Origin: Candidatus Parepulonipiscium sp. PG-Nun2H_MBin03
GTDB lineage: Bacteria > Bacillota > Clostridia > Lachnospirales > Cellulosilyticaceae
Length of the DNA stretch: 13,063 nucleotides
Direction: 5' to 3'
NCBI GenBank assembly: GCA_001995005.1
Contig: MDJN01000050.1
Coordinates: forward strand, 1-13,063
This document shows, one piece after another, positions 7,021 through 13,063 of this stretch (position 1 is its first letter; each line of letters opens with the position of its first letter). The translations under genes and the position numbers were made by a program. The notes beneath the pieces are model-generated. The model was given only the letters and a program-made list of their open reading frames with translations, did not search any database and was not told the DNA's origin.

Positions 7021-7503
7021 ATGGAGAATTATTTTTACTTTATGAATAAGGCCTTAGAACAAGCTAATAAGGCTTTAATCTTGGACGAAGTTCCGATAGG
7101 AGCTATTATAACTTATAGAGGTAAAATTATAGCAACAGGATATAATAAGAGAAATACAAACAAAAATTCTACATCCCACGCAGAATTAATTGCTATTAGC
7201 GAGGCATGTAACAAATTAGGAGATTGGCGACTAGAGGAGTGTAGCATTTATATTACATTAGAGCCGTGCCCTATGTGTGCGGGAGCCATAGTACAAGCTA
7301 GAGTATCTACAGTAGTTTATGGTGCACCTAGTCCAAAATCGGGTTTTGGCGGTTCTGTAATAAATATATTAGAAATGGATACACTAAACCATAGGTGTGA
7401 AGTAATTAGAAATATAAAAAAAGATGAATGCTCAAGGTTATTAAAAAATTATTTTATACAAATGAGAAAAAAGAGTTTAAATTCTTCTAAAGTAGTGGTA
7501 TAA
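7021..7503 (+). CDS. tadA: tRNA-specific adenosine deaminase (A34 to inosine)
   Basis: TadA deaminates the wobble adenosine of tRNA-Arg(ACG) to inosine. With the ATG at 7021 the protein has 160 residues, normal for the family. The zinc deaminase site is complete: H53-A-E55 (SHAEL), with the proton-shuttling glutamate E55, and P82-x... PCPMC with C83 and C86. VPIGAII at 24-30 and RNTNKNSTSHAE are typical TadA segments. An in-frame GTG at 6997 would add eight residues, but it lies upstream of the RBS AAAGGACGG (7000-7008) and about at the predicted transcription start, so ATG is preferred. The final ten residues (SLNSSKVVV) are a variable tail. In many Firmicutes the SRP RNA and dnaX follow tadA; here they do not. 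Confidence 0.95.
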   Translation: MENYFYFMNKALEQANKALILDEVPIGAIITYRGKIIATGYNKRNTNKNSTSHAELIAISEACNKLGDWRLEECSIYITLEPCPMCAGAIVQARVSTVVYGAPSPKSGFGGSVINILEMDTLNHRCEVIRNIKKDECSRLLKNYFIQMRKKSLNSSKVVV

Positions 7504-7504
7504 T
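7476..7504 (+). promoter_or_regulatory. Extended -10 promoter for the 7575 gene
   Basis: TTTAAA (7476-7481), 17 bases, TATAAT (7499-7504), preceded by TG with one base between (7496-7498), forms an extended -10 promoter. The -10 box contains the stop codon of tadA (7501-7503). Transcription would start near 7511, with a leader of about 64 bases. Confidence 0.55.
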
Positions 7505-7574
7505 ATCAAAAAAATATTTTTATTAGATTATGTGTCTTAAACTAATAATATTACACAAATTAAGGAGTGAAAAA

Positions 7575-8036
7575 ATGTCAACTGAAACAGAACAAAAAAC
7601 ATCAACTGTCACTAATAAACATAAAAAGGCTAGAGTTTTTAGAGATTATATTATAAACCAGAATACGGTAAATATGTTCAAGGAAGAAGAAATTGAAAAC
7701 GCTATCTTATTTAGAAGTGCATATAAAATAAAAGATGAAAATAAGCAATTTATGATAATTATCAATGATAGTATATATACGACTATGCAATCACTGATAA
7801 TAAAAGATATCCCAGAAGATAAAAGAGAACATATGTTAAGAATAATTAATCAACTGCAGTTTGAATTTCCAACTGTAAAATATGTAATAACTCCAGATAA
7901 TCATTTAATGACTTCTATGACTTTCCATGGAACAGATAAAACAATGGACCCTGGGACTATGATTCTTTGCACTGTAGAGTACTTTAAAGCTTTAGCAAAT
8001 AATCACTATGATAGATTTTTGGCAGTATTAGCGTAA
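7575..8036 (+). CDS. Unrecognised soluble 153-residue protein, possibly YbjN-like
   Basis: I do not recognise this protein with certainty. ATG 7575 has a good RBS (AAGGAG, 7562-7567); the frame stays open upstream to 7530, but without an RBS. The first 20 residues are polar and rich in Thr, Lys and Glu (MSTETEQKTSTVTNKHKKAR), probably disordered. The rest looks like a compact alpha/beta domain: FRSAYKIKDENKQFMIIINDSIYTTM, helix PEDKREHMLRIINQLQFEFP, VKYVITPDNHLMTSMTFHG, then a hydrophobic C-terminal helix. A strand set, an N-rich helix, strands and a C-terminal helix recalls YbjN or secretion-chaperone-like folds; that is only a suspicion. No signal peptide, membrane helix or catalytic motif. 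It has its own promoter inside the tadA end and a strong terminator, so it is a separate unit. Confidence 0.8.
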   Translation: MSTETEQKTSTVTNKHKKARVFRDYIINQNTVNMFKEEEIENAILFRSAYKIKDENKQFMIIINDSIYTTMQSLIIKDIPEDKREHMLRIINQLQFEFPTVKYVITPDNHLMTSMTFHGTDKTMDPGTMILCTVEYFKALANNHYDRFLAVLA

Positions 8037-8070
8037 AAAAAGGATTAGGTGATGAGCCTAATCTTTTTTT
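8035..8070. terminator. Bidirectional rho-independent terminator
   Basis: GATTAGG (8043-8049) pairs with CCTAATC (8057-8063) around a 7-base loop. Seven A residues (8035-8041) precede the stem and seven T residues (8064-8070) follow it, so it works in both directions. It ends the 7575 gene rightward and the permease operon leftward. It overlaps both genes: TAA at 8034-8036 and the leftward TAG at 8060-8058 lie within it. Confidence 0.92.
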
Positions 8071-9380
8071 GCATTGTTATTAAAAAATACTATTGCTGAT
8101 ATACATACTACTACACATATAGTAAGATGCACTATAAATAATGGATTTGAAAAAACAGATGATAATATAATTAGTGCACCTATTATTGCTAATATTGGAA
8201 TTAAATATCCTTTAATAGAATTTTGTATCTCGCCTTTTTTGGCTAGTATTATAACTTGGACATACAGATAAATATACAGAGCATAGCTAATAGCCACAGA
8301 AATTTCAGATATATCCGAACCATTTAGTAAGTCATATTGTTGCGTAATATAGTGTAAAAACATCCAAATTATAGTTATAACAAAATAGATTATAGCAGCA
8401 GGTACTGATATGCCTAATTTTTCGTTAACTTGTTTAACATAGCTGGCTTGTGGAAACATATTTTTTTCTGCAAGTGACTGAGGCATTCTGATACCCCCTA
8501 AAATAAGTCCGTTTACAGTACCTAAGACAGATATGACTACAAATGTGAGTAATACCTTTGCTCCCATAGCTCCTAGCAGGTTATTTGCCACAACATCAAC
8601 ATGAGCATCTCCTAATTCGATAATTTCCATAGGATCCATTAATGAACTAATTCCTATAAAATAAATTAAATATACAATTAATATTAAAATTGGACTCACA
8701 ATTAATGCTATAGGTAAATTGCGTTTACTATTTCTTATTTCACCACCGATAGACGTGGTTACTATCCAACCATCAAAGGAGAATGCAATAGGTGCAAGAG
8801 CACCGAGAATACTTGCATAACCTACAGTAGTGGACTGTGTTGCAGTGAGAGTTTGAGTTGGATTACCAAAGGCCAATCCGCAAAATGCTATAAATATAAG
8901 AGGTATGAGTTTTATAATTGTTGAAATATTTTGTATATATCCTCCAATTACTTTTGAGATTATATTAATTGCAAATAAAATTATCATATAAATAGTGCCT
9001 AACCCTACTTGAGTCAGTAAAGTCATTTCTATATTAAAAAGTATGCAAGTATAAATTCCAGCAACCCATGCTACGACTGCAGTAAGCGTTGGGTAATATA
9101 AGAAAAGTTGAAACCATCCCATAGCACAGGCGATGGGTTTGCTAAATTCTGCAGCATAACTAACTATGCCACCCGAGCTTGAGTTTCTTGCAGCAAGCTC
9201 AGATATGCTAAGACTGCCGAATATTATACTAATTGCTGCTAAAATAAATATTAGTGCACCTAGTGCCACACTGCCTCCGGTATACCTTAAAATATCATCA
9301 CTCTTGAAAAAAATCCCGGAACCTATTACTATTCCTACAATCATGGCTATGGCTGTAGGAAGCCCATATTCTTTACGCAT
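8058..9380 (-). CDS. APC superfamily amino acid permease (LAT/SteT-like)
   Basis: This 440-residue membrane protein has about twelve hydrophobic helices and the APC five-plus-five core. The broken helix 1 carries GIVIGSGIF at 16-24, the backbone-binding signature for amino acid substrates. SELAARNSSSGGIVSYAAEF at 60-79 is the helix 2-3 region, and FSFDGW at 200-205 in helix 6 matches the FAYDGW of LAT/SteT-type exchangers and permeases. Substrate is inferred from context: it lies 13 bases downstream of threonine ammonia-lyase in one transcript, which suggests threonine and/or serine uptake (or exchange). RBS AAGGAGGG sits in the gap, five bases before the ATG. The last codons (KKD and TAG) run into the shared terminator stem. 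Confidence 0.9.
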   Translation of the reverse strand: MRKEYGLPTAIAMIVGIVIGSGIFFKSDDILRYTGGSVALGALIFILAAISIIFGSLSISELAARNSSSGGIVSYAAEFSKPIACAMGWFQLFLYYPTLTAVVAWVAGIYTCILFNIEMTLLTQVGLGTIYMIILFAINIISKVIGGYIQNISTIIKLIPLIFIAFCGLAFGNPTQTLTATQSTTVGYASILGALAPIAFSFDGWIVTTSIGGEIRNSKRNLPIALIVSPILILIVYLIYFIGISSLMDPMEIIELGDAHVDVVANNLLGAMGAKVLLTFVVISVLGTVNGLILGGIRMPQSLAEKNMFPQASYVKQVNEKLGISVPAAIIYFVITIIWMFLHYITQQYDLLNGSDISEISVAISYALYIYLYVQVIILAKKGEIQNSIKGYLIPILAIIGALIILSSVFSNPLFIVHLTICVVVCISAIVFFNNNAKKD

Positions 9381-9393
9381 ATTACCCTCCTTA

Positions 9394-10602
9394 TTAATAT
9401 TGCGGTGTTATAAAATATCCATTCTCTTCAAATGATTGTTTGATACGTTGTATGTGTTCAAACCCGTTTGTTTCTACAGTAATTTCCAGTTGAACATTTT
9501 GATATTTATTTCGTGCTTTAGATTGATTATGTTCTAGCCTAATAACGTTTGCACCAACTTCATTAAGTAACGATGCTACATTAAGTAATTCTCCAGGGAC
9601 ATTTGCAAGTTCTACTCCAAAACAGAAGATACGTCCACGAGATACAAAACCACTTTTTATTAGAGCAGATAAATTAAGCATATCAATGTTGCCACCACTT
9701 ATTATACAAGCAATTTTCTTATTAGATATATTATTTAGATCTTTTAAACTAGCGATAGAAGCGACTCCTGCCGTTTCAGCTACTAGCTTATGTTTTTCTA
9801 ATAATACAAGTAATTTTTCTACAATGGCACTGTCTTTTACAGTTTTAATTTCATCTACATATTCTTTAATAATATCAAATGTTAATTTCCCGGGTTGCTT
9901 AACTGCAATTCCTTCAGCAATAGTATCAACTCTATCTAATGTTCTAATTCTATTGGCATAAAAGCTTTTTTCCATAGCATTTGCACCGAAACTTTGTACG
10001 CCAATAATTTTAATATTTGGGTTGATGCTTTTTGCATATGATGCCACACCACTAATTAGACCTCCGCCGCCAATAGGACAAATAATTATATCACAATCTG
10101 GTAAATCTTCTAAAATTTCTAGTGCAACAGTGCCTTGGCCAGATATTATGTTAATATCATCAAATGGGTGTATAAATGTTGCACCAGTCTCTTGTGCTAT
10201 TTCGCATGCTTTTTGATATGCATCATCATAAACTTCGCCATGTAAAATTACTTTACCGCCAAAATTTTTTGTTGCTTCTACTTTTAAATATGGGGTTGTT
10301 TCTGGCATAACAATAATGGAGTTTATATTTTCTTGTGTAGCAGCGTATGCAACGCCTTGAGCATGATTGCCGGCAGAAGCACATACTACGCCATGGCTTT
10401 TTTGGTCGTTAGACAAACTGCTAATTTTATTGAGTGCCCCACGCAGTTTATATGACCCTGTTATTTGCAGATTTTCGCATTTAAGATAAACTTTATTATT
10501 TGTTCCACAAATATCGGAAAATACTTTGCTATATAGTAAAGGAGTTTTAATAACCACATTACTAATTTTGCTATAAGCGTCTTGAATTTTTTCTACATAC
10601 AT
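9394..10602 (-). CDS. ilvA: Threonine ammonia-lyase with C-terminal ACT domain
   Basis: This PLP enzyme converts threonine to 2-oxobutanoate and ammonia (often also serine to pyruvate). At 402 residues it is the short form with one ACT domain. The PLP lysine is K52 in ITGSYKLRGA (Y replaces the more common F before it). ASAGNHAQGVA at 75-85, the glycine-rich phosphate loop PIGGGGLISG at 176-185 and ISGGN at 301-305 complete the cofactor site. Residues about 325-402 are the ACT domain (CFGVELANVPGELLNVASLL...ANVIRLEHNQ), probably allosteric. Start ATG 10602 has AGGTGG eight bases upstream. It is the first gene of a leftward operon with the permease, which favours a catabolic (TdcB-like) role over isoleucine synthesis; no other branched-chain genes are near. 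No T-box leader motif is seen upstream. Confidence 0.95.
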   Translation of the reverse strand: MYVEKIQDAYSKISNVVIKTPLLYSKVFSDICGTNNKVYLKCENLQITGSYKLRGALNKISSLSNDQKSHGVVCASAGNHAQGVAYAATQENINSIIVMPETTPYLKVEATKNFGGKVILHGEVYDDAYQKACEIAQETGATFIHPFDDINIISGQGTVALEILEDLPDCDIIICPIGGGGLISGVASYAKSINPNIKIIGVQSFGANAMEKSFYANRIRTLDRVDTIAEGIAVKQPGKLTFDIIKEYVDEIKTVKDSAIVEKLLVLLEKHKLVAETAGVASIASLKDLNNISNKKIACIISGGNIDMLNLSALIKSGFVSRGRIFCFGVELANVPGELLNVASLLNEVGANVIRLEHNQSKARNKYQNVQLEITVETNGFEHIQRIKQSFEENGYFITPQY

Positions 10603-10780
10603 TACATTTAACCACCTTTTTTAATTATAACTTGCTTTTATAGTTTTTATTATCTACAAAAAGACAAATTTTATTTGTATAAGCTATTTTAAATTATATT
10701 TTAGTTTTTTGATAGGTATTACTATTGAAGGAAATTGAGTGAAATAATATAGCCTACTGATCAGCACACCTCTTAAAGAT
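10603..10780. other. Intergenic region upstream of the threonine ammonia-lyase gene
   Basis: This part of the 292-base divergent gap should hold the ilvA promoter. Leftward -10-like TATAAT boxes occur at about 10694-10699 and just before the RBS, but none has a convincing -35 at the right spacing. A short palindrome CTGATCAG is at 10757-10764. No T-box antiterminator sequence, no riboswitch-like structure and no small ORF worth calling were seen. Confidence 0.4.
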
Positions 10781-10827
10781 AACTATTTTACAAAAAATTA
10801 ACATTAATTTATTTTTGTAAAATAGTT
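10781..10827. repeat. Perfect 16-base inverted repeat touching the -35 box of the metal-resistance operon
   Basis: AACTATTTTACAAAAA (10781-10796) and TTTTTGTAAAATAGTT (10812-10827) are exact reverse complements separated by 15 bases. Inside, AAATTAA (10795-10801) and TTAATTT (10804-10810) form a second pairing, so nearly the whole 47-base segment can fold. The right arm overlaps the first two bases of the -35 TTGACA (10826-10831). It lies upstream of the predicted start of transcription, between two divergent genes, so it is not a terminator of either. An operator or DNA-structural role is more likely. ACAAAA recurs at 10829-10834. Confidence 0.8.
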
Positions 10828-10854
10828 GACAAAATTTATTGAATTGCATATAAT
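10826..10854 (+). promoter_or_regulatory. Consensus sigma-A promoter of the metal-resistance operon
   Basis: TTGACA (10826-10831) and TATAAT (10849-10854) match the vegetative consensus exactly, with the optimal 17-base spacer. Transcription should begin near 10861, 34 bases before the repressor start codon. A promoter this strong needs tight repression, consistent with the operator that follows. Confidence 0.93.
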
Positions 10855-10858
10855 GAAC

Positions 10859-10878
10859 ATATGAATACATATTCATAT
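10859..10878. promoter_or_regulatory. ArsR/SmtB-type operator
   Basis: ATATGAATA, CA, TATTCATAT is a perfect inverted repeat with a two-base centre. It contains the TGAA...TTCA core of the known 12-2-12 operators of the SmtB/CzrA/CadC group. It begins four bases after the -10 box and covers the predicted start of transcription, so bound repressor would block RNA polymerase. The repressor gene starts 17 bases further on, implying autoregulation. Confidence 0.85.
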
Positions 10879-10894
10879 ATAAAGGGGGGTAAGT

Positions 10895-11227
10895 ATGGAC
10901 GGAATGTGTCATTGCGAAAATGAATTATCAGAAATTCAAACAGAAAGAGAATTATATGAATTATCAGAGCTATTTAAAGTATTAGGAGATAGTACACGCA
11001 TAAAAATTATTTATTTGTTATTTGAAAATGAGATGTGCGTTTGCGACATAGCAGATGAATTAAGTATGACTCAATCCGCTATTTCTCATCAACTAAAAGC
11101 ACTTAAATTGGCTAGATTAGTTAAGTGTAGACGTAGAGGAAAAACTATATTATATACTTTAGATGATTCGCATGTAACAAATATTTTTAAACTAGGATTG
11201 GAACATGTTAGGGGAATTTGTGAATAG
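10895..11227 (+). CDS. CadC-like ArsR/SmtB metal-sensing repressor
   Basis: This 110-residue winged-helix dimer should bind the operator just upstream and release it when metal binds. The DNA-recognition helix is in MTQSAISHQLKALKLARLV (58-76), and the wing is CRRRGKTILYTL. The alpha3N site ligands of CadC are present: C48 and C50 in MCVCD, and N-terminal C5 and C7 (CHC). The alpha5 site is partly kept: D91 and H93 in DDSH, and H104. The position matching CadC E117, three residues after H104, is G107, so the alpha5 site is altered. The alpha3N site favours soft, large metals (Cd, Pb, also Zn or Bi). RBS AAAGGGGGG. The ATPase gene follows after 15 bases in the same operon. Confidence 0.92.
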   Translation: MDGMCHCENELSEIQTERELYELSELFKVLGDSTRIKIIYLLFENEMCVCDIADELSMTQSAISHQLKALKLARLVKCRRRGKTILYTLDDSHVTNIFKLGLEHVRGICE

Positions 11228-11242
11228 TTTAAGGAGGGTATT

Positions 11243-13063
11243 ATGACTGAAGTATTGTTAGAAGGTTTACATTGTGCAGGATGTGCTAGAAAAATAGAAG
11301 AAAAATTGCATATATTGCCTAGCATAAAAGATGTAAATTTTAACTTTGCAACAACTAAATTAAAATTTAATCTTGCAGAAAATAATCAGCGAGAAAAAGT
11401 GTTAAAAGAAATTCAACAACTAATTGATTCTATAGAAGATGGAGTTACTGTAGTTGATTTGAGTAGGCAAGATGTAGGTGATATTCAAGATAGTAAAAAA
11501 GAATTATATAAAATTTTAACCTGTGGAGCAATGTATTTTGTAACATTTTTATATGTGACTATAACACATACAGAAGGGCCTGTAATATTTGGAATATTTT
11601 TTGCAATATACCTGCTAATAGGATATGATGTATTATGGTTAGCAGTGAAAAATATATTAAAAGGTAAGTTACTAGACGAGAACTTTTTAATGTGCATAGC
11701 GACGGTGGGTGCTTTGGCTATTAATGAGCCAGCTGAAGCTGTGGGAGTTATGATATTTTATAAATTTGGCGAGTATCTGCAAGAACAATCTCTTAAAAAG
11801 TCTCGTGCGTCAATTTCAGCTTTGATGGATATTAAAGTTGATACAGCAAATTTAATGGTAGGAACAAATATTGAAAAGGTTGATTGCGAAGATGTTAAAG
11901 TAGGTGATGTTTTAGCAGTATATAACGGAGAGAAAGTACCTTTAGATGGATCTATAATAAATGGGACATCTAGCTTAGACACTTCTGCATTAACAGGTGA
12001 ATCAGTGCCCGTTAATGTTATGTTAGGAGACAATGTTTTATCAGGCAGTATTAATAAAGGTAGTGTTATTTATGTTAAAGTAGAAAAAACGTATAATGAT
12101 TCTACAGTTGCTAAAATACTAAATTTAATAGAAAATGCAAGTGCAAAGAAATCACGGACAGAGAGATTTATTACGAAATTTGCAAAATATTATACCCCAA
12201 TAGTAGTGTTAATAGCATTTGCATTAGCATTTCTTCCACCGTTTTTTACGGATATAACGCTAAGTGATTCTATATACAGAGGGTTGATTTTTCTAGTAGT
12301 ATCTTGCCCATGTGCATTGTTACTATCAATACCTTTAGGATATTTTTGTGGAATAGGATATTCTTCAAAGAATGGTATTCTTATTAAAGGTGGAACTTAC
12401 CTAGAAATTTTAAAAGATGTTGATACCGTTGTGACAGATAAAACAGGAACGTTAACAAAAGGGGCGTTTGAAGTTGTAGAAATAAAGTCTTATGATGTAT
12501 CTGAAGAAGAACTTTTAAGATATGCAACTATTAGTCAAATAAATTCTAATCATCCAATTGCTAAATCAATTTTAAAAAGATATGCTCAGCATATAAGTGT
12601 AGAAGGAATTTCTGAGTATAATGAGATAAGCGGACAAGGAGTTTCAGTAATTTATAATAATCAGAAAATACTTGCAGGAAATGAAATGTTAATGAATGAG
12701 CATAATATTGAAATAATTAAATCTAACCATGTGGGTACTATTGTATATTTGGCTATCGATAATAAGTTTTTGGGTCATATTGCTATAGCAGACACTTTAA
12801 AAGAAGATACGATTTCTGGAATAAAACGCTTAAAAGAGGCAGGAATTAAAAATATTATTATGCTAACAGGTGATAATGCCAATGTTGCAAAAGAAATTGG
12901 TGATAAGATAGGAATAGATAAAATATTTTCAAACTTACTTCCACAAGATAAAGTTACTAAGTTTGAAGAAATTTTAGAAAATACTAAGCCGAATAAAAAA
13001 GTTATATATGTAGGAGACGGTATAAATGATGCACCAGTTCTTGCTAGAGCAGATATTGGAATT
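11243..13063 (+). CDS. cadA: CadA-type heavy-metal exporting P1B ATPase, 3' end beyond the window
   Basis: The first 607 codons are visible and the frame is open to the edge. Domains: N-terminal heavy-metal-associated domain with GLHCAGC (C11, C14; about 1-70), membrane helices from about 90, actuator loop with LTGES at 250-254, transport helix with C355-P-C357 (SCPCALLLSIP), phosphorylation site D399 (DKTGTLTKG), nucleotide-domain HP at 437-438 (INSNHPIA), MLTGDN at 540-545 and GDGINDAP at 591-598. The CPC motif with the SIPLGYFCGIG continuation fits the Zn/Cd/Pb (P1B-2) exporters, not the copper CopA group. The missing part should hold the last two helices. ATG 11243 has AAGGAGGG four bases upstream. 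Pairing with a CadC-like repressor supports efflux of Cd, Pb or Zn from the cytoplasm. Confidence 0.95.
   Translation, partial: MTEVLLEGLHCAGCARKIEEKLHILPSIKDVNFNFATTKLKFNLAENNQREKVLKEIQQLIDSIEDGVTVVDLSRQDVGDIQDSKKELYKILTCGAMYFVTFLYVTITHTEGPVIFGIFFAIYLLIGYDVLWLAVKNILKGKLLDENFLMCIATVGALAINEPAEAVGVMIFYKFGEYLQEQSLKKSRASISALMDIKVDTANLMVGTNIEKVDCEDVKVGDVLAVYNGEKVPLDGSIINGTSSLDTSALTGESVPVNVMLGDNVLSGSINKGSVIYVKVEKTYNDSTVAKILNLIENASAKKSRTERFITKFAKYYTPIVVLIAFALAFLPPFFTDITLSDSIYRGLIFLVVSCPCALLLSIPLGYFCGIGYSSKNGILIKGGTYLEILKDVDTVVTDKTGTLTKGAFEVVEIKSYDVSEEELLRYATISQINSNHPIAKSILKRYAQHISVEGISEYNEISGQGVSVIYNNQKILAGNEMLMNEHNIEIIKSNHVGTIVYLAIDNKFLGHIAIADTLKEDTISGIKRLKEAGIKNIIMLTGDNANVAKEIGDKIGIDKIFSNLLPQDKVTKFEEILENTKPNKKVIYVGDGINDAPVLARADIGI

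Noticed and set aside
7530..7574. Upstream extension of the 7575 gene to an ATG at 7530
   Set aside because: No RBS before 7530, while ATG 7575 has AAGGAG at good spacing; the extra residues look like translated leader.
7504..7574. SRP RNA gene downstream of tadA, as in many Firmicutes
   Set aside because: The gap is too short and lacks the conserved GGAA-tetraloop hairpin.
9686..10216. Rightward ORFs within the threonine ammonia-lyase gene
   Set aside because: Antisense shadows of a well-conserved enzyme, without RBS or recognisable domains.
10603..10894. T-box leader controlling ilvA
   Set aside because: No AGGGTGGNACCGCG-type antiterminator sequence on the leftward strand and no attenuator hairpin before the RBS.
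11089..12033. Leftward ORFs of 70-91 codons across the repressor and ATPase genes
   Set aside because: They overlap conserved motifs of the forward genes and have no supporting start signals.

Overview
The window is AT-rich (about one third G+C by eye), densely coding, with strong AGGAGG-type ribosome binding sites and short intergenic gaps. A muramic-delta-lactam type polysaccharide deacetylase (spore cortex) at the left edge, together with the families present, points to a low-GC, endospore-forming member of the Clostridia. I cannot name the genus. No rRNA, tRNA, CRISPR array, transposase or phage gene is visible. This looks like chromosomal housekeeping and accessory sequence, not a mobile island.

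Left part (1-3450). A pdaA-like gene, cut by the window start, runs leftward from a TTG codon. Its putative sigma-G promoter overlaps a sigma-A-like promoter that drives a rightward pair, a SAM-dependent methyltransferase and the redox chaperone Hsp33 (hslO). Next comes an unusual protein: four N-terminal membrane helices joined to a cytoplasmic-looking permuted NlpC/P60-like cysteine hydrolase domain. It ends in a long branched terminator.

Centre (3640-8070). Rightward genes follow: an MgtC/SapB-family membrane protein, then a tight cluster of a 150-residue beta-rich protein, a PHP-family metallohydrolase starting at the next base after the previous stop, and an MFS transporter. The first two look like a CehA/McbA-type PHP protein split into two polypeptides. 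Then come tadA (tRNA wobble adenosine deaminase) and an unrecognised 153-residue soluble protein. A bidirectional terminator closes this block and also serves the convergent operon to its right.

Right part (8058-13063). A leftward operon encodes threonine ammonia-lyase with a C-terminal ACT domain, followed by an APC-family amino acid permease. The pair suggests uptake and deamination of threonine/serine. Divergent from it is a metal-resistance operon: a CadC-like ArsR/SmtB repressor and a CadA-type P1B ATPase that runs off the right edge. This operon has a consensus sigma-A promoter, a near-perfect ArsR-type operator over the start of transcription, and a 16-bp-arm inverted repeat touching the -35 box that the known parts do not explain.

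The most interesting items for follow-up are the split PHP pair, the membrane-anchored permuted papain-like protein, the inverted repeat upstream of the metal operon, and the unrecognised gene at 7575-8036.
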